Of a DNA stretch of 21,225 nucleotides, positions 1 to 5,961 are shown piece after piece (position 1 is the stretch's first letter; every line of letters begins with the position of its first letter). The DNA is taken from positions 1 to 21,225 of the forward strand of contig CAKTKC010000029.1 in the NCBI GenBank assembly GCA_934569225.1, written 5' to 3'. The notes under the pieces are model-generated. The model was not told the origin of the DNA. It made no database searches and saw only the letters and a program-made list of their open reading frames with translations. Source of the stretch: an uncultured Oscillospiraceae bacterium. Its GTDB lineage: Bacteria > Bacillota > Clostridia > Oscillospirales > Oscillospiraceae. The position numbers and the translations under genes are program-made.

Positions 1-1
1 C

Positions 2-52
2 TTTACCATGCTGACCTATAAACGGCTCACACCGATCCTGAAAGGGCGTTGA
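2..52 (+). CDS. 3' end of an unidentified upstream gene
   Basis: The frame is open from the window edge and ends at a TGA at 50-52, encoding a C-terminal tail that reads FTMLTYKRLTPILKGR. The stop lies 4 bp before the next ATG, and the Shine-Dalgarno site of that gene (AAAGGG, 41-46) sits inside this tail. This spacing is typical of an operon, so the unseen gene probably belongs to the same transcript. Sixteen residues are too few to assign a family. Confidence 0.5.
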   Translation, partial: FTMLTYKRLTPILKGR

Positions 53-56
53 TGTT

Positions 57-665
57 ATGATGAAACAAGATTATTTGAAATTACTGGTGGAAAATATCCA
101 CTCCACCACCATTGCCACCATCGGAGCAGACGGGCATCCCCAGACCCGCGTCATCGACATGATGCTCTATGACGAGCAGGGCGTGTATTTCCTTACTGCC
201 AAGGGCAAGGCATTCTATGCCCAGCTCATGGAGCAGGGGTACATCGCTCTGTCCGCCACCAAGGACAAAATCTCGATCTCTCTGCGGGGCAAGATCAAAA
301 ACATCGGCAGCGAGAAGCTGGATGAGATTTTTGAGAAAAACATCTATATGCGGTCCATCTATCCCGGCGATACCCGCAGTGCGTTAGAGGTGTTCTGCCT
401 GTACGAAGCGGACGGCGAGTATTTTGACATCAGCGACCCGGCGCACATCGTCCGGGACAGCTTCACCATCGGCAAAGCGGCACAGGAAGCACCGGGTTAC
501 TATGTAGGCGAAGGCTGCATCGGCTGCAAGCTGTGCTATTCTGTCTGTCCGCAGAAGTGCATCGACATTACAAAGAAGCCTGTGGTGATTGACCAGCACC
601 ACTGTCTCCACTGCGGACGGTGTGCGGAAATCTGCCCCAAGCAGGTGATCGAAAAGAGGGTTTGA
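57..665 (+). CDS. PNPOx-like flavin-binding protein with C-terminal 2x[4Fe-4S] ferredoxin domain
   Basis: This is a 202-residue two-domain protein. Residues 1-140 resemble the pyridoxamine-5'-phosphate-oxidase-like split barrel, which usually binds FMN or F420; the early stretch TIATIGADGHPQTRVIDMML is characteristic. Residues 150-200 are a bacterial ferredoxin with Cys 154, 157, 160, 164 and Cys 183, 186, 189, 193, each set in a CxxCxxCxxxCP pattern, so two [4Fe-4S] clusters are expected. It is likely a small cytoplasmic electron-transfer flavoprotein; the substrate cannot be read from the sequence. Two ATGs are adjacent (57 and 60), with AAAGGG at 41-46. It is followed after 2 bp by the macrodomain gene, so the two are translationally close and probably co-transcribed. 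Confidence 0.85.
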   Translation: MMKQDYLKLLVENIHSTTIATIGADGHPQTRVIDMMLYDEQGVYFLTAKGKAFYAQLMEQGYIALSATKDKISISLRGKIKNIGSEKLDEIFEKNIYMRSIYPGDTRSALEVFCLYEADGEYFDISDPAHIVRDSFTIGKAAQEAPGYYVGEGCIGCKLCYSVCPQKCIDITKKPVVIDQHHCLHCGRCAEICPKQVIEKRV

Positions 666-667
666 CT

Positions 668-1447
668 ATGAACCAGAGCGAAAAAAGACTGTTTCTCATA
701 CAATCTCTGCTGAACGAGCGCCCTTCCTGCCAGAAGCAGATGATTCCGACCGACTCGGAACGGCAGAAGATTTTGCTGCGCGGTCTGATGAATGTCCGCA
801 GAGCTTATCCGATTGGTGCGGAGTTCCTGCAAGTGCAGGACGAGTATCTGCAAGGTGAGACCGCCGTAAAGGGTATTACCGATATTGCAGACCTGACACC
901 CGTCCAACCGGGGCTGTACCTCTGGCAGGGTGATATTACGACGCTCAAGTGCGATGCGATTGTTAATGCTGCCAACAGCGGCATGACCGGCTGCTATATC
1001 CCGAACCACCGCTGCATCGACAACGCCATTCACACCTATGCGGGTGTAGAACTGCGGCTTGCCTGTGAAGAATTGATGGAACAGCAGGGCTATCCCGAAC
1101 CCACCGGGCAGGCGAAAATCACGCCTGCGTTCAACCTGCCCTGCCGGTATGTGCTACATACGGTCGGTCCGATCATCGACGGGCGAGTGACAAAAGAGGA
1201 CGAAGAACTGCTGGCTTCTTGCTACCGCTCCTGCTTGGAGCTGGCAGCAGAGAATAGCTTAGAAAGTGTGGCATTCTGTTGTATTTCCACGGGGGAGTTT
1301 CATTTTCCCAATGACTTGGCGGCGGAGATTGCAGTGCAGGCCGTCAAAGAATTTCTCAAAAAGCAAACCAGTGTTAAGAAGGTGATTTTCAATGTTTTCA
1401 AGGATTTGGACAAAGCCATCTACGAAAAGCTGCTCCGAGCAGATTGA
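668..1447 (+). CDS. zinc-type macrodomain protein, probable protein-ADP-ribose hydrolase
   Basis: This 259-residue protein has a macrodomain spanning about residues 85-255. The ADP-ribose-binding segment is GDITTLKCDAIVNAANS (residues 88-104), followed by G-C-Y-x-P-x-H-x-C, placing Cys109, His114 and Cys116 as the zinc ligands typical of the bacterial macrodomains that accompany class M sirtuins. Known members remove ADP-ribose from proteins, so it should reverse the modification made by the sirtuin encoded next. The ATG at 668 is preferred over an earlier one at 620 because AAAAGAGGG lies at 652-660 and the extra N-terminal residues would overlap the ferredoxin domain of the previous gene. 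Its 3' end overlaps the sirtuin start. Confidence 0.9.
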   Translation: MNQSEKRLFLIQSLLNERPSCQKQMIPTDSERQKILLRGLMNVRRAYPIGAEFLQVQDEYLQGETAVKGITDIADLTPVQPGLYLWQGDITTLKCDAIVNAANSGMTGCYIPNHRCIDNAIHTYAGVELRLACEELMEQQGYPEPTGQAKITPAFNLPCRYVLHTVGPIIDGRVTKEDEELLASCYRSCLELAAENSLESVAFCCISTGEFHFPNDLAAEIAVQAVKEFLKKQTSVKKVIFNVFKDLDKAIYEKLLRAD

Positions 1448-2276
1448 ACGGCTGAAAGTAGCATTACAGAACTGTGACGCCGTGGTGATCGGTGCCGGTT
1501 CCGGACTGTCTACGGCGGCTGGTTTTACCTACACCGGTGAACGGTTTGAGAAGTACTTTTCGGACTTTGCTCAGAAGTACGGCATTCGGGATATGTACAG
1601 TGGTGGCTTCTATCCGTTTCCCACGCAGGAAGAGCTCTGGGCGTATTGGAGCCGATACATTTACATTAACCGCTATCAGGACGCGCCCAAGCCGGTCTAC
1701 GATGACCTTTTGAAACTGGTACAGGACAAAGATTATTTTGTCATCACCACGAATGTTGACCACTGTTTTCAGAAGGCGGGCTTTGACAAAAAGCGGCTGT
1801 TCTACACGCAGGGCGATTATGGTCTGTTCCAGTGTAGCGAACCGTGCTGTCAGGAAACCTTTGATAACGAAGCTGTGATTCGTGAAATGGTCAAGCGGCA
1901 GGAAGATATGAAAGTTCCGACCGAGCTTCTTCCGACCTGTCCTCACTGCGGCAAGCCCATGACCATGAACCTGCGCTGTGATGATACCTTCGTAGAGGAC
2001 GAGGGCTGGCATCGGGCAGCGGCGCGGTATGAGAATTTTCTCCGAACCCGCGCGGGGCAAAAAATCTTCTTTCTGGAATTTGGCGTTGGCTATAATACCC
2101 CCGTCATCATCAAGTACCCTTTCTGGCAAATGACCGCGAAGAATCCAAATGCAATCTACGCCTGTATCAATCAAGGACAGGCAGTTTGCCCACAGGAGAT
2201 TGAGCAACGATCAATCTGTATGAATGCAGATATTGGACAGATTTTGCAAAGCCTGTCTAATGCTGCAATTCAATAA
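1392..2276 (+). CDS. class M sirtuin (SirTM-like), probable protein ADP-ribosyltransferase
   Basis: This 294-residue protein is a SIR2-fold NAD+-dependent enzyme. The nucleotide-binding motif is VVIGAGSGLSTAAGFTY (residues 31-47), followed by GERFEKYFSDF and TTNVDHCFQKAG. The usual catalytic His of the deacetylase motif (HGS) is replaced by Gln140 in TQGDYG, with Asn121 upstream. This Asn/Gln pair matches class M sirtuins described as ADP-ribosyltransferases. Zinc ligands are probably the Cys in CSEPCC and CPHCGK. In described operons the target is lipoylated GcvH-L with an LplA-type ligase nearby; neither is in this window. The ATG at 1392 lies inside the macrodomain gene but has a strong Shine-Dalgarno site (AAGAAGGTGAT, 1376-1386), giving a 56-bp overlap. 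A shorter product from ATT at 1443 is possible but less supported. Confidence 0.88.
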   Translation: MFSRIWTKPSTKSCSEQIERLKVALQNCDAVVIGAGSGLSTAAGFTYTGERFEKYFSDFAQKYGIRDMYSGGFYPFPTQEELWAYWSRYIYINRYQDAPKPVYDDLLKLVQDKDYFVITTNVDHCFQKAGFDKKRLFYTQGDYGLFQCSEPCCQETFDNEAVIREMVKRQEDMKVPTELLPTCPHCGKPMTMNLRCDDTFVEDEGWHRAAARYENFLRTRAGQKIFFLEFGVGYNTPVIIKYPFWQMTAKNPNAIYACINQGQAVCPQEIEQRSICMNADIGQILQSLSNAAIQ

Positions 2277-2326
2277 AAGGAAGCAGTTCTACCACGCGCG
2301 TATTGTGTGATAGAACTGCTTCTTTT
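2276..2326. terminator. strong intrinsic terminator after the sirtuin operon
   Basis: A perfect 12-bp stem pairs GAAGCAGTTCTA (2280-2291) with TAGAACTGCTTC (2311-2322), extended by a G-U pair and three A-T pairs, around a 19-nt loop. The A-run on the left and T-run on the right would make it work in both directions. It begins at the stop codon of the sirtuin gene. Confidence 0.8.
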
Positions 2327-2715
2327 GCATTTTCAGAGCAGGCAATGCAAGCTGCCTTTTGCAGTTTGTATATGAAAAGATCGAGGATGCACAGACAAGA
2401 CTTGATGAAGTAAATCAGGAAATCACTATGGTTGAAAAATCTGCCATGACGAAGAAATCCATCTTTGAAATGCTGGAAGGCTTCAGCAAGTACTACGATG
2501 TCATGTCGCCGGAGGATAAAAAGGCATTGTTGCAGGCTATGGTTTCGTTTATAGAGCTGTATCCGGAAAAGCGGGATGACAAGCATCTGATAAAGACGAT
2601 CCATTTCACCTTCCCTGTTACCTACGATGGTGAAAGCGGAGCATTATTTGTCAGAACTAATGAACAGCAAGTCGAATCTGTCGTGCTTTTGACCAAATCC
2701 GACGGGGAAAGCTGA
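2314..2715 (+). pseudogene. C-terminal remnant of a large serine recombinase
   Basis: The open frame runs from just after a stop at 2311 to TGA at 2713-2715. Its best initiator is only a TTG at 2359, with no convincing Shine-Dalgarno site. The product (about 118 residues from the TTG) starts with a coiled-coil-like stretch and contains FSKYYDVMSPEDKKALLQAM followed by a tail ending KTIHFTFPV. That matches the pattern near the C-terminus of Firmicutes large serine recombinases, as I recall the family: a helix, YDxM, KRxLL, then KSIxFxFP. The catalytic Ser domain and the recombinase/zinc-ribbon domains are absent. I read it as the 3' scar of a lost or degraded integrative element. A small protein of unknown role is a less likely alternative. 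Confidence 0.7.
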
Positions 2716-2743
2716 AAAAAACTCCGGACATCCCAGAAAATTA

Positions 2744-2774
2744 CCCGCAAGAAAAACCTTGCGGGCAATTTTCT
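2744..2774 (+). terminator. intrinsic terminator after recombinase remnant
   Basis: CCCGCAAG (2744-2751) pairs perfectly with CTTGCGGG (2758-2765) around a 6-nt A-rich loop, and CAATTTTC follows. It lies between the recombinase remnant and the promoter of the LacI-family gene, insulating the two. Confidence 0.75.
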
Positions 2775-2781
2775 ATGCACA

Positions 2782-2797
2782 GGTTACGCGGATAACC
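2782..2797. promoter_or_regulatory. probable LacI-family operator upstream of the regulator gene
   Basis: GGTTACGCGGATAACC is an imperfect palindrome (GGTTA-N6-TAACC) with a central CG step, as in many LacI-family operators. An almost identical site lies before the MATE gene at 3896-3911. Both end exactly 1 bp before the -35 hexamer, suggesting autoregulation and co-regulation of the exporter. Confidence 0.7.
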
Positions 2798-2798
2798 T

Positions 2799-2827
2799 TT
2801 GACTTTCCGGCATATTCTGAATAGAAT
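2799..2827 (+). promoter_or_regulatory. sigma-A promoter of the LacI-family gene
   Basis: TTGACT (2799-2804) and TAGAAT (2822-2827) are separated by 17 bp. The start codon is 33 bp further on, with a G-rich Shine-Dalgarno site (AAGGGGGG, 2846-2853) between. The palindromic operator abuts the -35 box. Confidence 0.7.
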
Positions 2828-2860
2828 ATAATAAAAACCGTTCATAAGGGGGGGCGCACT

Positions 2861-3877
2861 ATGGAGCAGCGGGTGCGGATTTGCGATATCGCGGAGGAAC
2901 TGGGGCTGAGTACGGCGACGGTTTCCAATGTCATCCACGGCAAGACGAACAAAGTCTCCGACGAAACCGTCCAGCGGGTGATGGCGCTGCTGGAGCAGCG
3001 GCAGTATATCCCCAGTATGGCGGGGATATTGCTGGCGCAGAACCGGTCGAAGATCATCGGCGTGTTCGTCAATGACCACGAAAAGTATGAGGGGCATACC
3101 CTGGAGGACTTTTTCATTTCCTCCTCGCTGAACAGCCTGTCCGCGGAGATCGAGGCGGGCGGACAGTTCATGATGGTCAAAAAAGCGAAAAGCGCCGGGG
3201 CGATCATCCAGTTCGCGTCCATGTGGAACATGGACGGCATCGTGGTGATCGGCTTTTGCAGCCAGGACTATGTGTACCTGCGCAATCACATGCGGATACC
3301 CTTCGTCGTGTACGACGGCTACTGCCAGCGGCCGGAGCGGATATGCAATATCACCATTGATAATTCGGACGGCGGTTATCAGATGGGCTGCCACCTCCGG
3401 GAACTGGGTCACGAAAACGCCCTGTGCATCTCGGACAACGCCATTTGCGTGGATATGGAGCGCTTTCAGGGCTTCTGCAAGGGCTTCGCGCCGGGAAGGG
3501 CGGAGCTGCTGGTGATCCCCATGCAGAAAGAGCCGCGGTGGGCGTTTTACCGGGCGCACCTGGAACGGTTCCGGCAGGTGTCCGCCGTGTTCGCGGTGTC
3601 GGATTACTACGCGGTTGACCTGATGGGCTTTCTGACGGGACAGGGGTTTTCCGTGCCGGGGGATATCTCCGTAGCGGGTTTCGACGATACGCCCATCTGC
3701 GGACTGGTGCAGCCCGCACTGACCACGGTGAGGCAGGACAGCGCCCTGCGTGCCGGAACCGCCATGGAGGAGCTGCGGAAGCTTCGGGAGGGCAAGTCTG
3801 CCTCCACGGAGATCAGGCTGCCGGTCTCCCTGGTGGTGCGCAGCAGCACAGGCAAACGGAAAACTGCACAAATCTGA
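2861..3877 (+). CDS. LacI-family transcriptional regulator
   Basis: This 338-residue protein has the length and architecture of a LacI/GalR regulator. The N-terminal helix-turn-helix is at about residues 7-27 (ICDIAEELGLSTATVSNVIHG without its last residue is the classic core), followed by a hinge around residues 48-60 and a periplasmic-binding-like effector domain. Late family motifs are visible, including SVAGFDDTPICGLVQPALTT near residue 270. The effector is unknown. It is followed directly by a MATE exporter whose promoter carries a near copy of the palindrome found before this gene. It is therefore likely a local regulator of itself and the exporter rather than of a sugar operon, since no transporter or glycosidase is adjacent. 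Repression or activation cannot be decided from the site position, because the operator lies just upstream of -35. Confidence 0.9.
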   Translation: MEQRVRICDIAEELGLSTATVSNVIHGKTNKVSDETVQRVMALLEQRQYIPSMAGILLAQNRSKIIGVFVNDHEKYEGHTLEDFFISSSLNSLSAEIEAGGQFMMVKKAKSAGAIIQFASMWNMDGIVVIGFCSQDYVYLRNHMRIPFVVYDGYCQRPERICNITIDNSDGGYQMGCHLRELGHENALCISDNAICVDMERFQGFCKGFAPGRAELLVIPMQKEPRWAFYRAHLERFRQVSAVFAVSDYYAVDLMGFLTGQGFSVPGDISVAGFDDTPICGLVQPALTTVRQDSALRAGTAMEELRKLREGKSASTEIRLPVSLVVRSSTGKRKTAQI

Positions 3878-3895
3878 CCTCAATATTTTGTGCAG

Positions 3896-3911
3896 GGTTA
3901 CGCGCTTAACC
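3896..3911. promoter_or_regulatory. probable LacI-family operator upstream of the MATE gene
   Basis: GGTTACGCGCTTAACC is a 16-bp palindrome with one mismatched pair. It shares GGTTACGCG and TAACC with the site at 2782-2797 and has the same 1-bp distance to its -35 box. Confidence 0.7.
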
Positions 3912-3912
3912 T

Positions 3913-3941
3913 TTGCGTTTTTGCCTTCCGGTATTTACAAT
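3913..3941 (+). promoter_or_regulatory. sigma-A promoter of the MATE gene
   Basis: TTGCGT (3913-3918) and TACAAT (3936-3941) have a 17-bp spacer, reproducing the geometry of the LacI promoter. No terminator is visible between the regulator and this promoter, so read-through is also possible. Confidence 0.65.
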
Positions 3942-3968
3942 AGTGGCAAACAAACCGGGAGGTGCATT

Positions 3969-5309
3969 ATGAAGACAAGGGACGATTTTCTCAGGAGCGT
4001 GTGCGCCCTGGCCGTTCCCGTGGCGCTGCAATCCATGCTGCAATCCTCCTTCAGCATGGTGGATCAGATCATGATCGGCCAGCTGGGGGAGATCAACGTC
4101 GCCGGGGTGGGGCTGGCCGGAAAATTTGCTTCCATTTACTCCGTGGTGATCTCTGCCATCGGCGCAGTGGCCGGGATCATGATTTCCCAGTACCTGGGGC
4201 AGAAAAACAGGGGCGAAGTCCGGCGGAGCTTTTTCGCCAATCTGCTTCTGGGGACGGGCATTGCGGGGATTTTCATGGCGGTCTGCCTGCTGTTCCCTGA
4301 CCACATCATGGGCGCGTATACCCAGGACGCCCAGACCCGCCGGACTGGGGCGGCGTATCTGTCGCTGATCTCCGCGACGTTCGTCCCCATGGCCGGGGCG
4401 ACGCTGCTGTCCACATTGCTCCGCTGCCAGGAAAAGCCCCGGCTGCCGCTGTATGCCAGCATCGCGGCGGCGCTGTGCAATACGCTGCTGAATTACATTC
4501 TGATTTTCGGAAAGCTGGGGTTTGCGCCCATGGGCGTGGGGGGCGCGGCCATTGCCACGGTCATTTCCCAATGCGTCAATTTTCTGCTGATGCTTATGAT
4601 GCTCCCCCGGAAGCCGGCCGCCGGGCAGACGGAAACCCGGGGGCTTGCCCGGCTGAACTGGGGGCAGTACCTCGCCATGCTCCTGCCGCTGCTGGTGTGC
4701 GAGGTGATGTGGAGCCTTGGGGAAAACGTCTACGCGGCGATTTACGGGCACATGAGCACCGACGCCAGCGCCGCCATGACGCTGACGAATCCGGTTCAGG
4801 GTCTGGTGATCGGTGCGCTGTGCGGACTGTCTCAGGCGGCCGGAGTCATCATCGGAAAGCGGCTGGGCAGCGGCGACGAGGAAGGCGCTCTTTGGGCGTC
4901 AAAAAGGCTGCTGCTTTACGGCGCAGCCGGCGCGGGGATCCTCTCCGTCACGGTGGTGCTGCTCAGCGGCGTCTACGTGAACATCTATCAGGTGGACGCG
5001 GCGGTGAAAACCATGACGCGGCAGCTGCTTTTTGCGTATGCGCTGGTCGCGCCGTTCAAGGTGCTGAATATGATCCTCGGCGGCGGCATTCTGCGCAGCG
5101 GCGGCCGGACAAAATACGTCATGTTCATCGACCTCATCGGCACATGGTGCTTCGGCGTTCCCCTGGGGCTGCTGGGGGCGTTTGTTTTCGAACTGCCTGT
5201 CGCCGGGGTGTATTTCCTGCTGTCGCTGGAGGAATGCATCCGCTTTGGAATTTCCATGGTCGTGTTCCGCAGAAGGAAGTGGATGCACCGGCTGGAAGCT
5301 TCCAGATAA
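3969..5309 (+). CDS. MATE family efflux transporter
   Basis: This 446-residue integral membrane protein has about twelve hydrophobic segments and the typical N-terminal MATE sequence (LAVPVALQSMLQSSFSMVDQ), followed by a second-half repeat around VCEVMWSLGENVYAAIYGHM and NPVQGLVIGALCGLSQAAG. MATE proteins export cationic drugs, dyes or metabolites in exchange for Na+ or H+; the substrate is not evident. The ATG at 3969 is chosen over the much earlier in-frame start at 3750 because it has GGGAGGTG at 3957-3964 and matches the family N-terminus. It is probably controlled by the adjacent LacI-family regulator through the operator at 3896-3911. Confidence 0.92.
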   Translation: MKTRDDFLRSVCALAVPVALQSMLQSSFSMVDQIMIGQLGEINVAGVGLAGKFASIYSVVISAIGAVAGIMISQYLGQKNRGEVRRSFFANLLLGTGIAGIFMAVCLLFPDHIMGAYTQDAQTRRTGAAYLSLISATFVPMAGATLLSTLLRCQEKPRLPLYASIAAALCNTLLNYILIFGKLGFAPMGVGGAAIATVISQCVNFLLMLMMLPRKPAAGQTETRGLARLNWGQYLAMLLPLLVCEVMWSLGENVYAAIYGHMSTDASAAMTLTNPVQGLVIGALCGLSQAAGVIIGKRLGSGDEEGALWASKRLLLYGAAGAGILSVTVVLLSGVYVNIYQVDAAVKTMTRQLLFAYALVAPFKVLNMILGGGILRSGGRTKYVMFIDLIGTWCFGVPLGLLGAFVFELPVAGVYFLLSLEECIRFGISMVVFRRRKWMHRLEASR

Positions 5310-5312
5310 TGG

Positions 5313-5345
5313 AAAAAGCGTGTGCCGCATGGCACACGCTTTTTT
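5313..5345. terminator. bidirectional intrinsic terminator, MATE gene / small - strand gene
   Basis: A perfect 14-bp stem pairs AAAAAGCGTGTGCC (5313-5326) with GGCACACGCTTTTT (5331-5344) around GCAT. T and A tracts lie on the two sides, so it can end the MATE transcript and the convergent small gene, whose stop codon overlaps the right arm. Confidence 0.9.
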
Positions 5346-5505
5346 AATCGTCGGATGTGTTTTCCCAATCGGGAAAACACATTAAGTAATAGTCGCATTC
5401 GTCACACGCGATTTCGTAATCGGGATTTTCCCCATTATGGCGGCACAGTTCGCCGTGATAGCTGGGCGTCAGAATCTCCTGTTGATCGTTTTCCTCACCG
5501 TGCAT
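5344..5505 (-). CDS. small acidic Cys-containing protein (53 aa), unknown function
   Basis: The ATG at 5505 is preceded by a near-perfect Shine-Dalgarno site (AGGGGGTGA on the - strand), and a plausible promoter lies further upstream. The 53-residue product is acidic and carries Cys21, Cys34, Cys37 and Cys43 in the order CRHN...CDECDYYLMC, which could form a small zinc site or disulfides. It has no signal peptide or membrane segment. It is convergent with the MATE gene and divergent from the first mini-HTH gene, with which it shares an upstream region of about 105 bp. I do not recognise the family. A perfect 12-bp inverted repeat lies inside its 3' part, so part of the sequence may be constrained for structure rather than protein. 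Confidence 0.55.
   Translation of the reverse strand: MHGEENDQQEILTPSYHGELCRHNGENPDYEIACDECDYYLMCFPDWENTSDD
5355..5382. repeat. 12-bp perfect inverted repeat inside the small gene
   Basis: ATGTGTTTTCCC (5355-5366) and GGGAAAACACAT (5371-5382) are exact reverse complements around AATC. It lies 10 bp from the bidirectional terminator stem. It may be a second hairpin of a tandem terminator or an operator. Confidence 0.6.
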
Positions 5506-5524
5506 GATACGTCACCCCCTCTAT

Positions 5525-5553
5525 ATTATGTACGAATATTTTGACATACGCAA
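5525..5553 (-). promoter_or_regulatory. probable promoter of the small - strand gene
   Basis: On the - strand, TTGCGT (5553-5548) and CATAAT (5530-5525) are separated by 17 bp. The region overlaps a + strand TTGACA (5541-5546), so the divergent promoters of the small gene and the first HTH gene may interfere or be jointly regulated. Confidence 0.45.
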
Positions 5554-5610
5554 GCCCCAATTTTGCGGATATACTTTATTTATTGAAAATCCGCGCAGGG
5601 GGTGAGGAAA

Positions 5611-5814
5611 TTGATTAGCTACGAACCGTTGTTTCTGACGCTGAAAGAGAAGAATATTTCCTCATACCGCCTTGAGAAAATGGGCTTCGCCCGAAGCACC
5701 TATTACGCGATGAAGGACGGCAAGAGCGTTTCGACAAACACCATTGACCAGCTTTGCACCCTGCTGGAATGCGAAGTTTCCGACATCATGAAATTCGTGC
5801 CAAAACAGAATTGA
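5611..5814 (+). CDS. small Cro/C1-type HTH regulator, copy 1 (67 aa)
   Basis: The TTG start at 5611 is chosen over GTG at 5602 because it gives the same N-terminus (MISYEPLF) as the paralogue at 5962 and leaves AGGGGGTGAGG at 5596-5606 as ribosome-binding site. The 67-residue product is essentially one XRE-like DNA-binding domain: LKEKNISSYRL, then the recognition region RSTYYAMKDGKSVSTNTI, then a helix LCTLLECEVSDIMKF that is typical of this group. It has no effector domain, so it resembles Cro-like regulators of mobile elements or small accessory genes. An inverted repeat GCGGAT/ATCCGC (5565-5570 and 5589-5594) flanks the AT-rich start region and could be an autoregulatory site. About 75% of residues match the downstream copy. 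Confidence 0.85.
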   Translation: MISYEPLFLTLKEKNISSYRLEKMGFARSTYYAMKDGKSVSTNTIDQLCTLLECEVSDIMKFVPKQN

Positions 5815-5818
5815 ACGT

Positions 5819-5848
5819 CCCGGACTGGATAAGTCCGGGGTTTTTCTT
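5819..5848 (+). terminator. intrinsic terminator after HTH copy 1
   Basis: CCCGGACT (5819-5826) pairs with AGTCCGGG (5832-5839) around a 5-nt loop, followed by GTTTTTCTTT. It begins 4 bp after the stop codon. Confidence 0.85.
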
Positions 5849-5850
5849 TG

Positions 5851-5880
5851 AGAGGTCTCACTTTCTGTGAGACCTCTTTT
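5851..5880. terminator. second hairpin after HTH copy 1
   Basis: An 11-bp perfect stem, AGAGGTCTCAC (5851-5861) with GTGAGACCTCT (5867-5877), has a TTTCT loop and is followed by TTTGC. It directly follows the first terminator and may be a tandem terminator or a site insulating the two HTH genes. Confidence 0.6.
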
Positions 5881-5908
5881 GCTATGATTATATGTCCTTT
5901 ATCGTAGA

Positions 5909-5937
5909 TATGCAATACCGTACCCTCCCAATATAAT
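5909..5937 (+). promoter_or_regulatory. weak promoter candidate for HTH copy 2
   Basis: A perfect -10 TATAAT is at 5932-5937, with TATGCA, a poor -35, 17 bp upstream. The transcript would have a very short leader carrying GGGAGG at 5949-5954 before the GTG start. A separate promoter is expected because two hairpins separate the copies. Confidence 0.4.
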
Positions 5938-5961
5938 GAATTTTACAAGGGAGGTGGTATT

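Noticed and set aside
2741..3883. A 380-residue open frame on the - strand opposite the LacI-family gene
   Set aside because: It is a mirror of a strong LacI-family frame that has its own promoter, Shine-Dalgarno site and helix-turn-helix.
4475..5347. A 290-residue + strand frame overlapping the MATE gene
   Set aside because: It is an Arg/Gly-rich shadow in another frame; the MATE frame has continuous membrane helices and ends at a terminator.
5921..5959. Hairpin TACCCTCCC with GGGAGgtGGTA that could hide the ribosome-binding site of HTH copy 2
   Set aside because: The left arm lies upstream of the -10 TATAAT (5932-5937), so it would not be in the transcript from that promoter.
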